From: Chondrosia reniformis
Lineage: Eukaryota; Porifera; Demospongiae; Chondrillida; Chondrillidae
DNA length: 64,000 nt
NCBI GenBank assembly: GCA_947172415.1
Contig: OX359193.1
Span: forward strand, 6,628,501-6,692,500
Reading direction: 5' to 3'
In this document: positions 1-12,400 of the stretch, piece after piece
Layout of the letters: each line of letters begins with the position of its first letter
Numbering within the stretch: position 1 is the stretch's first letter
Position numbers and translations under genes: made by a program
Notes under the pieces: generated by a model
Databases searched by the model: none
Told to the model about the DNA's origin: nothing
Seen by the model: only the letters and a program-made list of their open reading frames with translations

Positions 1-655
1 TTTGACTAGTTTGTTTGGAAAATCATGGACTAGCTATTATATTAACAAGTAGATCAATTAGTATACTCATATTTTATGTAACTGATTAACTAATTTATCT
101 GAAAATGTACAATACATGTATCACATGTAATATGCATAACCCCAATAGTATTATGTAAAATTAATGCTACATTTTTTTTAATAATTGTATACATATTATA
201 TAATAGTTTATTTCAATTAAAACATAATATGTGTATGTTTAATTGTATGGTAACAATTAATTATCAAAGCTAATACAAAAGCCTTTTTATACATATATAA
301 ATGTTTATAACTATGCAAAGAATGTCCATATTATATTATATAATATGAGTGTGTGTATATACGTATATACATATATATATGACAGCATACATATACATAT
401 ACATGTATTGATACATGCTTGCACACCATGAGTTTCTGCATGAGTGTCAATTTCAGACTTTTGTACATTTATCAGACGTCAACATGATTAGTACTGATTT
501 GAAATAGTGACACATGAAAATATTTATCTGTTTACATATCTTTAGGCGTACCCCATCCTCTAGACTGCATATTGAAAAAAGTTTTATAATTTTTGTTTAC
601 ATTGATAGTGTGTTGTACATACTGTCAGAAGCAAGTTAAGTGTAACTTCCACTAA

Positions 656-893
656 GAGGAAATATTTCATTGAATAAATATTCCCATTAACAACAGAAGA
701 CAGCAAAAATTGGATTCTTAAAAGCACAAATAGTAACTATATACTCTCAAATTGATTTATAATGTTCAGATAAAATGTTATTCCATTGAAATAATATTCC
801 CATTAACAACAGAAGACAACAAAAATTAGATTCTAATTTAAAAGCACAAATAGTAGCAGCTGTACATGTGTACTCTCAAATTGATTTATTATT
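656..893. repeat. Two-copy direct repeat, ~110-bp unit
   Basis: Positions about 656-765 and 780-893 share a segment that runs from 'attcccattaacaacagaag' through 'aaaagcacaaatagta' to 'actctcaaattgattta', with small indels. It is a local tandem duplication with no coding signal. Confidence 0.8.
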
Positions 894-1088
894 ATACGTA
901 TGTAATGTATAAATATATAAAATGCTTATATACTTCAGCTCTTGAGTGGTATATTTAGGATTAATAACAGTGGAGACCACAGCTTATATGTGATTATGAT
1001 CAGTGCTGTAAGATTTAATATTAATGTTCTCTGAAATGTGTTAAAAGCTGCCTATTTGAGTCACATGATTCTCCCAAGAGCCAATTTG

Positions 1089-1310
1089 CAGGATCAAATT
1101 TCAGGTTTCCTATTGCATGAAACCTATTTGAAACTTCTTGAACAGGAAGGTTTCAAAGGGTGCTCAAGTGTGTGCTAATAGATTAATTTCACGGGTTTCA
1201 AATTTTAACAGCACCCTTTCCGCAATCATACCTTTTGAAACCTGGCTGTTCAAAGAGTTTCAAATAGGTTTCATGCCTTCTGAAACCTGACATTAATATT
1301 TGATCCTGTG
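1089..1310. mobile_element. Foldback MITE, copy 1
   Basis: Starts caggatcaaattTcaggtt and ends atttgatcctgtg. The interior repeats the motifs gaaacctatttgaaac and gtttcaaataggtttc in inverted orientation. It belongs to the same family as the copies at 2228 and 13839. The left terminal bases are altered (tgcagg instead of cacagg) and no target duplication is clear, so this looks like an older copy. Confidence 0.75.
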
Positions 1311-1593
1311 CAATGAATTATATTTACTTTAGATTGCTATGATATGTATAAAGATATATGGCAAACACATGAAATGCTTATGATTAATTCATTTCAGTAA
1401 ATAGTAAACAACCTCATTGTTCTAAATGTCCTAAAATATACTATAGTCCATTATCTTTAATAAAGTGGTAACTAAACCACAAGTCTTAGAGTATAAACAA
1501 GATAGTTCAATCTTGCTTGTTGGAGGTTGTTCTGAAGAAACACATTAACTTGAGCCTGGTCCTCGTTTCTTGTTCAAGAAACATCTGAACCTA

Positions 1594-4500
1594 TCAGGAG
1601 TCTTCCTTGAATCTGGTACCTAATACAGTATATATGGTATATAAATAAATAATCACAAGCAATGTAAGCATATATATATATATAGCAAGAAATGTGTATA
1701 TCCTTATTATATATGTATACAGTAAGTAACACACATCTGCATATCTGGAGCGCTTGGTGATGCAACTTCCGAGTCTGTTCAGACATCTTTGCCTATCAAA
1801 GGCTTGCACTCTGCACTGGAATTCTGTGATGCTGCTGCACCTTCTTGGAATGATCTTATCTTGTTTGTTGTAATAGCAGGAAGCACAAGTTGTAACAGGG
1901 AAGCAATCACCAGATGGATGCACATACTGAATGGTTCCTAGGGAAACATCAGCATCTCTAAATCATGCAAGGAGAAAAACCAGTGATTAGGTTTTTTGTT
2001 TCAATTGTTTTAGAATTATGTTGTAAGATAACGTGATTAAAATGGGTATACATGGTGATTTTTATTATCTTCCACTGAAGTACTCACTTGCAATGGAAAT
2101 GAGTGATGCATTACACTTACATGTAACAATAGGTGCTAATCTGTTCTTCATCATTCAAACTATCACAGAGGTCATGTGAACACTCTGGCATAGGTTCTAA
2201 GTAGTGAATTAGATACTCTTTAAAATACACAGGATCAAATGTCAGGTTTCATAAGGCATGAAACCAATTAGTATGTATAAAACTCAGAAAGGGGACTGTT
2301 AAAATTTGAAACCCATGAAATTAATTTATTAGTACATGTTTGAGCATCCTTTGAAACCTGGCTGTTCAAGAAGTTTCAAATAGGTTTCATCTCATATGAA
2401 ACCTCCTGTGATACAGCCTACACTTACACACATATACATATACACACATTCTATTAACAAAGAATACGTATTGCTTCTTACCACAATCATCAGAAGTACA
2501 AGTACGAGTTCCATCCACTGCACAGTTACTATGCAGACACAATAAATAATGGTATACATCTCTACTTATGTTTTGTATGTGTTGAATACAAACATATGTT
2601 GAAAAACATACGTACGTATATAGGGCATTTTAAGATCTAAAACTTTTCTTAAAATCTTTATCTTCATTATATACGTAGTGATCAGCCATACTTTGGCTCA
2701 GAAACTTTGTAAGCATTATTAGCAGAGTATATAGCCACGGATGCTTCCATTAATACATACTGTTCATATTTGTAGTGTAACCTATTGATCGTATACCATA
2801 TACTGACGAGTCCTAATGAGAATGAAACAACTGTATATGGCTTGAACATTTTAAGTGGCAAAGAGGAGACTCCCATTAAAGTGGACTACAGTTCCACCCA
2901 TTAGCTCATTGCACTCCTCAGGGGACATGAGTAGGTGGGGTAAATCTAGGGTCAGATTATGATCATTATATATAAATAAAAGGCTTACCATGTGTTACAC
3001 CCATCTCCAAAGGCAAAGGTTTCTCCAGGCATAAAATCTCTCCCCTTATATGGACAGGCACACACATTGCAACATTCACCGTCAGGAGCTGGTAATACTT
3101 TAGCACTTGCAGCACAAGTGGGGCATGTGATTTCCTTAAATGGAAGGATTTGTGAGATATTTCAGAATTAGTACAATGGGTATATACGTATAAATATATA
3201 TGTAGTAGCTACATGATAGGAGCAGTGTCTCAGGATATATGTGTATATGTATGTGTAAAGGTCTGGGTCATTAGGTATAGGTCATTAGGTGATTTACATA
3301 TTAGGGGGAGGAAAAGGATTCAACTTTATCATAACACAATGGAAAACCTACAGTTATTATCAATTGTATATAGAGGCTGTTGATTTTTGGCATCTTTTTA
3401 CACTGAAACTGTATGTTTTCAAACAGTTAGTAACATTCTACAATGCATCAGTATTAAAATCTTAAAATAGGACAGATGATGATCCAAATTGACCCTTTTC
3501 CCAGTCCTGGGTATACACAATTATTTATATAGATAGGCTGGATAGACTCACTGGACAAACAGCAATTCCCTTTGTGCAAGTACTAATACAAATAGAAAGT
3601 ATATAATATAATGTACGTATCACTTAAAACTTGAAAATATGGACATTATTAAATCTTTGAGTTACCAATCTGGCATGCAGGGATTTCCAGATTTAAAGCT
3701 TGCCCCATCATCCACCATAGAACCATCAGGAAGAGTGCATGGTATTGCTTCAACTAAACATAAAAAGCATCAGAAATACTTCAAACTACTTCCAATGTGT
3801 GCCCCCCTCTCAACTTACGATCTTCACACAATGCACCAGTGTATCCATCTTCACATTCACACATATTAGGAGCAACACAAGTACCATGCTCACAGGAAGG
3901 AGAGCAGACAGCTAAATAGCCAAAAATGGAACATGTGACTCCAAATAATTACAAGAAACTAACTTAGAGGAGTATTTTTTATTAAATACTTACGATCTTC
4001 ACATTTTTCTCCTGTATATTCTGCAGGACAGTCACATTCTGCCTCTTTCGTAATCAGCTTCTGTCTTCTACATGTCCCTCCATTTTTACACAGATTAGCG
4101 ACACACTCTCCATATTCTAAAAATTAGTGGTATATACGTATATCCATAATCATTACTGACATGTGTATAATACAAATAGAGGATGGCTAAACATTCTTGT
4201 TTAAGTCTTACCCTCTTCAGCACATGTTGGACCTGTGTATCCATAATCACATCTACATACATTATGATCCACACATATCCCATGTTCGCAAGCAGGAGAA
4301 CATACAGCTAGAAAATTTTAAAGAAATTTAAGTAAGCTAGATTTATGACACACGTATGTATATATCTTTAACCTTCTTCAGAGCAATCAGAGCCAATAAA
4401 TCCAGCTGGACATACACATATATTTGCTTCAGTACAGTTTCCACAGTTTTGACAGGGTGGTGAACAAGTTAAACCTATAAAATAGATAATATAACTGATT

Positions 4501-7083
4501 GAAGTTAACTCTATAAACAATAATATTATCATATACCTTTTGGCGGTCCAGCTGGGTAGGTAGTATCGAGATCAATGGTAAACGCTCTTCCCTTTTTATC
4601 AACTCCACAGAAAACAAATTTATATTCAACTGTTGGCAAAAAGTATCTACCTTCATAGAAGCCACTACACTGGGAAAGTGGGATTTCCATTAGGACAGAG
4701 CCATCGGTAGCAATTGCTTTAAGAGTTGGATTTTCAGTTTCAGACAGGTCATCAAGGCGGTCGGAGAATACTAGAACTGGAACCTCTTCGATAGTGCTGG
4801 GAGGATCTCCTGTAGAAATATATACATCTCGCTCTTCATCAAATGTTGTATATTCAACAGCAATGTCAAATCTTATATCTTGTGTCTGTCTTATTTCTGC
4901 TTCCCCACTCAAAATACAGACAATCCATGAGCCATCTTTGAAGGAGGTTTCAGGGACATTGAAGATCTTCAGACTTGTCAAGGTCTGATCAAAAGCAACA
5001 ACACTATCAGGATCCTCTAGAGTAATATGTGTAGATGAACCACTGGCAGGATTAAAGGAGAATGTCAGGGATTCAGTCAAGCAGGAAACGTTAACAGAAG
5101 CGCACATCTTTGTGCCTCCTTCAGGTAGAGGAACTTCTTCAAAGTCATCTATTATAGTACCATGTCCACATAATGTCACACCTGTCTCATGGGTAGTACG
5201 AGCAAGTTCATTAAACCCTATTAGATCATTTACTTGAAAACCATTAGTAGCAGCAGCTATCCTTCGGAAATTATCAAAGTTAGTTCCACAGCCTTCTCTG
5301 CTGAAAATGGTATGCACACAAGCACCCAGCTTAAATGCTGCTTGAATAACTTCATCAGTGCGGCTAGCATCTTTAGCAGAAGCATCCGTGAGAACAATAA
5401 CATTGCCTCCCTTTGATGATAGGCTGAGTCCATTCAGAATACCAGCCATACCTAGCTCGGGACAGTCTCCTCCTCCACGAGGTGATACCAGGCTAACAGC
5501 TGTTTTGAGCTGAGCCAATTCAGTTGCAGATGTTGCAGAGTACTTTACTGGAGTACCCACAGCTATATAAATATACAAATACATTCAAGATGTGTCAATA
5601 CAGTACATGGTATATTACTAATGCTCTTTATCTGCCATCTGTTTATCAAAATATACTTATACCAGGGGTGGCGACAGAGGGGGGCAGGAGGGCATCAGCC
5701 CCCTCATTCTTAAGCTTAGCCCAGGTCCCCATTAATGAGACTTTTTAACAAATTCAGTAGTAGTACTAGTGTAGTGGTAGTAAATATGTACGTATATATG
5801 AAACAATAATAGTACTATTTATATAATTGTATTGATGTCAACCATATTAACAGGAAAATGGTGTTTTTATATTATAAATGAGGACAGGATTGCTATTACT
5901 CTCAGATCTGTATGGACTTGATCCATATATACTTTGCTTGTTTAAAGAGGACATGCACCTACGTATAGATACCTTATATGTAATCACAGTATGACATACT
6001 TGGATCATTGAAAGTTGTTAAGATGTAATCTGATATAGCAACATCAGTTGATGAAACAAACAAATTAATGATACTTTGAACAGCAGCAATTTCATTAGCC
6101 ATACTGCCAGTATCATCAACTACAAATGCCAGGGAGAGAGGAGCCCCTTCCAAACAGAATATTTTTGCTTGATTTTCTGGAGTGATAGCATGGCCAAGAA
6201 AGGCTTTGATTGTTTCAGTGGCATCCATCAGCTTTGCTTGCAAACAGAGAATTTGTCCGTACAATTTTCTAATGACACTGATATCAGCTCCGTCCTCTAA
6301 TTCACGCTGCAGTTGAGTACCCAGGAGTATAACGTTTATTTTAGCCAGTTCGTCATCAGTGGTAACAGTACAGTAAGCTACGGAATATTGATTTATTTCT
6401 GCAAAAGCCTTATTAAAAGACCTTTCTCGCTCAGGGGTATCAGGTAGCCCTACAACTGTTAGGAGTTCCTTATAAAGGTCTTTGGCAGAGGTACTAGTAC
6501 TTGCACCTCTAGTCAGAGCTGACAGAATAAAGTTTGTGGAAAACTCATAGATCTGCTCTCTTACAATAACATAGTAGTTGCTCACTGTTGCTGCACAGGT
6601 GCTCCTGGTCACTAGGATAGTATACAACTTACGTATACGTATATGTATATCAAATAAGGGTTTGTTGTTTTAACTAGATAATATGTTAAACATACATATC
6701 TGTATCTTTAAGTCAAATACACATAATTCTATCACTCTATATTATGCATGTACATCTTCAGTATACAATGAAATTTGAAAAGGAGCATTACTTAATTGCA
6801 CAAAGCCTCCTGTGTGAAGGTAATAATTATATAAATGTAAATAATCTTATGCTGAACCAGCCAAGTGACCAAAATCTTCAGGGGATCAAAGTCCCATAGC
6901 AACCAATGATGGCCCCACAGTAATCCGAGAATGTAATATCCTTAAAGATCTACATATAACCAACTTAAAGGTAAAACACTTACTTGAGTCACAAAAGGGT
7001 ACATCTCCAGTTTGAGCAGCTAATATCTGTGAGAGTAGGAGTACTGCAACAAGTGGATTAGCACCTGTCACCTTCAATTTCAT
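1594..7083 (-). CDS. Gene A: secreted/membrane vWA-EGF-VWC protein (13 exons)
   Basis: Model (minus strand, high to low): 6984-7083, 6000-6611, 4537-5562, 4373-4474, 4212-4307, 3994-4116, 3819-3911, 3666-3753, 3552-3582, 2989-3134, 2482-2528, 2121-2196, 1594-1957. This gives 967 codons plus stop with GT-AG introns throughout. Visible: signal peptide with core VAVLLLSQILAA; a helical region; a vWA domain with MIDAS-like DDTGSM and the block GGGDCPELGMAGILNGLSLS; four EGF modules, one per phase-1 exon; then Cys-rich VWC-like segments (CMPDCTC, CPTCAAS, GECCNVCAC). The vWA type resembles hemicentin/VWA7. Gene B is a tandem paralogue with identical intron positions through the first EGF exons. 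A role in extracellular adhesion or matrix is inferred. The last exon is the weakest part: its final ~40 codons run through TA-rich DNA and could be intron. The start at 7083 is chosen because it opens a clean signal peptide; in-frame ATGs upstream would bury it. Confidence 0.75.
2228..2410. mobile_element. Foldback MITE, copy 2, intronic in gene A
   Basis: Termini cacaggatcaaatgtcagg and cctcctgtg, with internal inverted gaaacc/ggtttc motifs. It is flanked by ata on both sides (2225-2227 and 2411-2413), a probable 3-bp target duplication. It lies in the intron between exons 11 and 12 of gene A. It is shorter than copy 3 and its left arm is partly degraded. Confidence 0.8.
5664..5740. mobile_element. 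Possible transposon-end fragment in gene A intron 2
   Basis: The intron contains ccaggggtggcgacagaggg, then G-runs and a C-run (gcatcagccccctc). CAGGGGTGGC-type starts followed by G-rich then C-rich sequence are common at animal hAT-like element ends. No matching opposite terminus or target duplication was found, so this is only a suggestion. Confidence 0.25.
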
Positions 7084-8391
7084 CTCTATTAAGATTATTA
7101 AAGTATGCTGGTAAATCCAGTCGGAATGATACACAGGGAGATGGGTGATAAGTTACTAAATAGACTCTAAAATGAATGTCATTCACATGTATTATACTAA
7201 ATACTGTTAATTTAAAGTGTATTAACATAAATACGTACAGTTATGGAGAATATAATTACCTATACAACATCAAAGATGTATAAAATATATTTACAACATT
7301 ACCTTGGCACAGCTTGAGTTAGACTTTGAGCTAGACTATGTATTCCCAGCTTTAGAGCAGAAACAACAGGATTAACCTACTTAGCCAGCAAACTGAAGCA
7401 AGTCCTGTGCCTTGCTCTTTTATAAGTACCCAATCCTCAACATGAAACACATTATGTTCTGGCACTTAGAATACTCCACCCAATGCTGTAGGTGGTGTAA
7501 CCATAGACTATACTTATGTAATTGTTCATGTAAGTATAGATAGTCTATGGTGTAACAGAAACAAAAATGGTAACCAATTCTATTTCCATTCTATGATCTA
7601 TCAAATTCAGTGATCATTCAAATGTCCTAGGAGTGTTAAATGTATCAATCATATAATATGGTCACTGAGAGAAAGAGATATTACTGTAACCGGTTGGTAT
7701 ATCAGCTGAAAAGTTTGTTCAATCCAACTTGAATGGATCAAGGACTTTTAATGAGCAGTCAATTTGCTGCTTATAATAGTGATCACAATTATGACCACTT
7801 TCTTGAGATTCAACCTTTTTGATAAGTTAGTTTCTTCATCTGTACTTCCATTTTCGAAAAGAGAACAAAGGTGAACTTTTGTTTGTATTATAGAACAATA
7901 GAACAGACAAAGTTAGCACTACAACATGAAAATTTACATAACACTTGGGGATTACTTATTTAATTATGCATTTCCATAATGCTAAATGAGGCAGATTAAA
8001 TGCTGACAGTTACATAATATAGGTACAACCATAAAGATATAAGATATATAGGTCTTCTGTTTTTATAAATAAATGATTTATTGATGAACTTCCTGCATAT
8101 ACACAATGGGCAATGGGCTGACATTGGTGCTATATGTGCTTAGTACAATGACCTAGTTCAGACTTATACAATACTTATACTTTCACAGAATATTTGTATT
8201 TTGTGACTACCTAACCAGTAGATACCTCACAAATTATTGATCGAGTCATCTTAAAAGACTTTTTGGCTCATGAGAATGCACAGAGACACAGTAGTGTATA
8301 TTTGATTACAAACATGTTAAACAACTGTACAAACAATGACAGCTACAGAACGCGTTCAGGGGTAATGATTAAATGAAAAAAATGGCTGCGA
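7084..8391. promoter_or_regulatory. Divergent intergenic region between gene A and the GNAT gene
   Basis: This ~1.3-kb AT-rich region separates gene A (minus) from the acetyltransferase (plus). It must hold both promoters. No core promoter motif is clear. It contains a ~50-bp inverted repeat at 7499-7551. Nothing coding is seen. Confidence 0.4.
7499..7551. repeat. Imperfect inverted repeat (hairpin)
   Basis: The arm accatagactatacttatg is mirrored by cataagtatag...agtctatggt-type sequence on the other side of an attgtt loop. The right arm reads catgtaagtatagatagtctatgg, with a small bulge. About 18 bp pair. It could be a short foldback element remnant or a regulatory hairpin. Confidence 0.6.
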
Positions 8392-8922
8392 ATGAATTGC
8401 TTCATGGATAGTAGCTATATAGAGCTACCCTGTAATTGCCGCGCTAGAATTTGGAAATCAGAAGACAGGGAAATCGTTGGAGAAATTATTAAGGAAATAT
8501 TAGAATCCTATGGATTCCCTTTTGAACCAGACAACACCGATAAAGACGCATTGCTAGTAGAGGAATACTACATCAGGGATAATAGAGGCGAATTTTGGGT
8601 AGTGGAGACTCACTCGGGGAGAATCGTGGGTACTGCTGCCTTCTACGAGTCAAACAAAGGCGATGAAAGTGTTGAAATACGTAGAATGTATCTGGTTCCA
8701 GAAATGAGAGGCAAAGGTCTTGGAAAGGCTCTTTTAAACTTAATCGAACAGAGGATTAAGGCCAAAGGTTACGTGAAGGTGTATATTAAGACCGCCTCGG
8801 TAATGAAGGAGGCCTGCATTATGTATTAACGAGCTGGATACTTGCCTACTTGTGGAGTCGAATCAAAAAGATGTGACGTAATGCTGGTTAAAGAATGCAC
8901 TGACATAGTAACCTTGAAATGA
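8392..8922 (+). pseudogene. GNAT-family N-acetyltransferase with in-frame stop
   Basis: A single exon opens at 8392 and reads 145 codons to TAA at 8827-8829. The product has a GNAT fold pattern: an N-terminal strand-helix, central strands (FWVVETHSGRIVGTAAFY, EIRRMYLVPEMRGKGLG) and the acetyl-CoA pyrophosphate-binding motif RGKGLGKALL at about residues 104-113. The stop falls inside the last conserved motif. Beyond it the same frame continues as RAGYLPTCGVESKRCDVMLV... to TGA at 8920-8922, which is the expected C-terminal strand of GNAT enzymes (Y-x-x-x-G-Y/F). One nucleotide change (TAA from CAA, GAA or AAA) explains the break. It is either a recently broken gene, a nonsense allele in the sequenced individual, a sequencing error, or a readthrough case. 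Substrate is unknown. It lies between paralogues A and B on the opposite strand. Confidence 0.7.
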
Positions 8923-9474
8923 TATTTAAATGAAATTCTATTTATGCAGTACACTGTTCATATATAATTATAATTACTTTCGTACTACTATGCTCCCAGT
9001 GTGCAGTAAATGATTTCTGTTTTGTCAAATAGGTAATATTGCTTCAGCAATAACAAAAAGCTAATAATGCATAAGATACTACTTATTATAAGTTGTACAG
9101 TGTTTAAAATCTAACATCTCTCTTGTGCTATGAAACTAATTGTTGGCTTATGTATCAGCAGTTATGGGTCCAATGTTCTTGGTGACATCAAATAAACATT
9201 AGATTGCCTGGTCAGCGTTCTTGGTGATCATTTCATGGGGACCTGCAGGTGCAAAATTTGTAGCTGCTAGAATCTATATCAGCATATGTGCTCAGACTAT
9301 CCAAACATTTGCACTGATCAAGGAATGCTCAAGATTGCTTACTCATTAAAGTTTCATCCCCTTTTCTGCCTTGAGTTACTGCTATATTTCTGTATAAACA
9401 AATTGTGAAATATTTGAAACAAACTGATAGAGTAACTATGTTTACTAAACAGGGATATTTTTTGCTAAATTGGG
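8923..9474. other. Convergent intergenic region
   Basis: The region lies between the 3' ends of the acetyltransferase (plus) and gene B (minus). It is AT-rich with no coding, repeat or RNA signal that I can support. Confidence 0.4.
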
Positions 9475-12400
9475 TTACATACAAAAAGGAACTAACTTTT
9501 TGGAAGATTTTTTCCTGGAAATAGCCACAGCAACAGCTAGTGTTATTATAAGGATGACAATTATACCACCCAAAACTCCACCAATTGCACCACCTATTAT
9601 GGCACCTGTGTCAACCACAGGAATAGTTGTGGTTGTGTTATCACCTATAACTGTAAGATAGAATGCAAATGTGTGATAAGTGTACATGTATAAAAATGTT
9701 ACAGAATTAGAAAGAACTGGTACTTAAGGAAGCTAAAAGTTAAAGCTATTAGTTATATATTTTTGTGGTGTCAGTGTGTAATATATTGCATAGGGTGGCC
9801 TTTTGCATCAGTTTTTTTGTGTCAGGTTTGGATCATCTTAGAGAGTACTACCATGAGGTTGTGGTCTTGCAGTAACTTACAAACTTCACACAGTGTCCCA
9901 TTGAAGTCACGAGGGCATTCACAAAATTGAGCTAAAATATGCTGAGTGCAAGTGGCAAAGTTCTGACACGGATTGTTATCACATTCAATAAAATCTGCAG
10001 AAACACAAATTAAGCATTTTGGGGACTAGACATGGGAAAAGATCTATATAAATTAGTACAAACACTACAAATTATAAAACGTATAATATACATATAACAA
10101 TAATATACAAATTACATATATACATACATATATATGATCTATTCTTTTGTATACGTATGTAGTGTCATTTTAGCTCATTATCTCTGCTTTATACACATAA
10201 TGTGATGCTCCCATACCTGATTCAGAACAATATCTTCCACTAAATCCAATTCCACATGCACAAGTGTCTTCGGCTATACAAACTCCATTTTCACAAGGGG
10301 GATCACAAACCACTAAACAATCGTACAGCCAAAGAGCTTAATATTTGGATAATGTGCATGCATTAGAGACAATATTTACTTGGTATTGCTGCTTCCATTA
10401 TTTCATTTACCTCTCTGCTACTGCCTAAGGTTTCCATGCCAACATCAAGGCTTCCAGTAGCGGCCACATCGAACAGACAAGCAATGTCTTCATTACAGAG
10501 ATCTTCAGCCTTTGCTTGTAACTCAGGATCCGTGAAATTTGTTTGAAAGACAGGTATAAAACTAGGATCATGAAAATCATTCCAATCCATTCCTTCAGTA
10601 TAATAAAACAAACTATTGATCCCTGAGGTTAAGATCCCTGTATAAAACAATATGACTTTTACTTCATGTTCTACCTGTCCCTTTAATTGTGCAATATGGA
10701 CATATACTTACATGAAACTCCAAATTCTTTATGAATATCTTCTAAAGTAGTATTGATTGACAAGTGTTCTGTACTGTTTCTTGGTAGTAAATCATCTGAG
10801 GAATTTCCATTATAGTTACCCAGCAACCCTTGCACAAGTCCTCTTAAGGAATTGGGAAGTACAATTTTAATTGTAGAAAGAATGTCAGAACTACCCTTGA
10901 CTTCAATTACATATCCACCATCAAGAGTGATTATATAGGTATTGTTAGACTTCTGAATGCTGCCACCAGCAAATTCCTCAACCACCATGGGTACAACATT
11001 GACAACCTCCTTTTGAATTCTTACTACTACATCACTCCCGTTTACCTCCAACTGAATGACATCAGACACATTAGTCTGTACTGCAATAGCAGTGAATACA
11101 GTTGCGGGTAAAATTGTTCCATTACTGTTCACAGCCTGCTCCATTCTTCCTTGTACTATGAAGGATCCATTTAAATGCTCCACTAGGGTGAACTCACCTT
11201 TACCATTAAAAGTATATGAATGCCCATCCAATGTGACAATATGAGGATCACCATATAAGTAGGCTATATACATATATGTACATGTAAATCACATATATGT
11301 AGCAATGTATATATAATATATGTACATATATTACGGTTGCTTGTATCCATTTCTCCTACACCTTCATATAGTATTAGATTTAGGAACAAAAACATGGTGT
11401 GTCCTACCTGGTTGAGGTTGCATATATCCGCTGCCATTATTTGATTTAAAAGTAGCTACATAGTCTTCACACCTTGCTACCTTTCCAGTCCCCACTTTAC
11501 AGCAATATAGAAGTGGCAAAATGGTGTTCTCAATATTTGTCACAAGCATAGTTTGAGTTTCATAGAGTGGTGTTCCTACATTTGGTCTGCCAGCATTCAA
11601 AAGAAGGTTTCCATCCAACCCGTAGCAACATTGTTGCACAAGAGACCTACTGTATATGTACATACGTAGTAAAGAAAGATTGCTTCAGCTAGATTCAAAT
11701 ATATAGATAACAATTGCCATGGTTACAGTAATAATGCAAGTATATACATATATACGTATAATATTGATATTTGCATACTTGAAGATTGCATAAAAAGATT
11801 TATGTACAGTTACTGTATATCTATGAATACTATATTATTGTAAATGTACCTTTCAATATTTTCTTCTACAAAGCAAGATTTTACATCCATTGATTTAATA
11901 CTATGTATAGACTGCACATACATGCTTTGATATGAATCACTGTTTGTTTGAATTGATATTCTATCTTCCTTCTTGAAGCCACTTCCAGCCAGTAGAGCTT
12001 GACGTTCATAGAGAGGACAAGGAGGCAACAGTGAAGTGTCAATCTTTGGAATAGTACAACGATTGCCCAGACTATCCCGCTTATTAATGGCTCCAAAAAA
12101 GTACACACCACTCCATTTGCTGAAGCTTGTGTTGCTAACTCTGACATTTACAATAAATGGAATAATACTATTTATTTTAAATGGTATGCCCCCTTTTAAA
12201 TGGTAATTTATGATTTCAGTTTGAAGATCTTTCACCCTTCCATCCGTATATTCCCCTGTGTTCTCCACAGCCTGATATGCTGTAAATACATTCCATTCTC
12301 CATCTCGGAGATTAAGAAAATAAAATTCAATTTCTAAATCATAAGAAGTGTCATCATTTGGGAGTATCTTCTGTAGCCACCTTATAGTGAATGTGGACTG

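Larger units (their letters stand above)
1..1593. other. AT-rich non-coding flank downstream of gene A
   Basis: No convincing coding exon is visible. The stretch is rich in TA/TATG microsatellite, with a duplicated ~110-bp segment (656-893) and one foldback MITE copy (1089-1310). It probably holds the 3' UTR or downstream flank of gene A. A further exon of gene A at lower coordinates or outside the window cannot be excluded. Confidence 0.5.
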
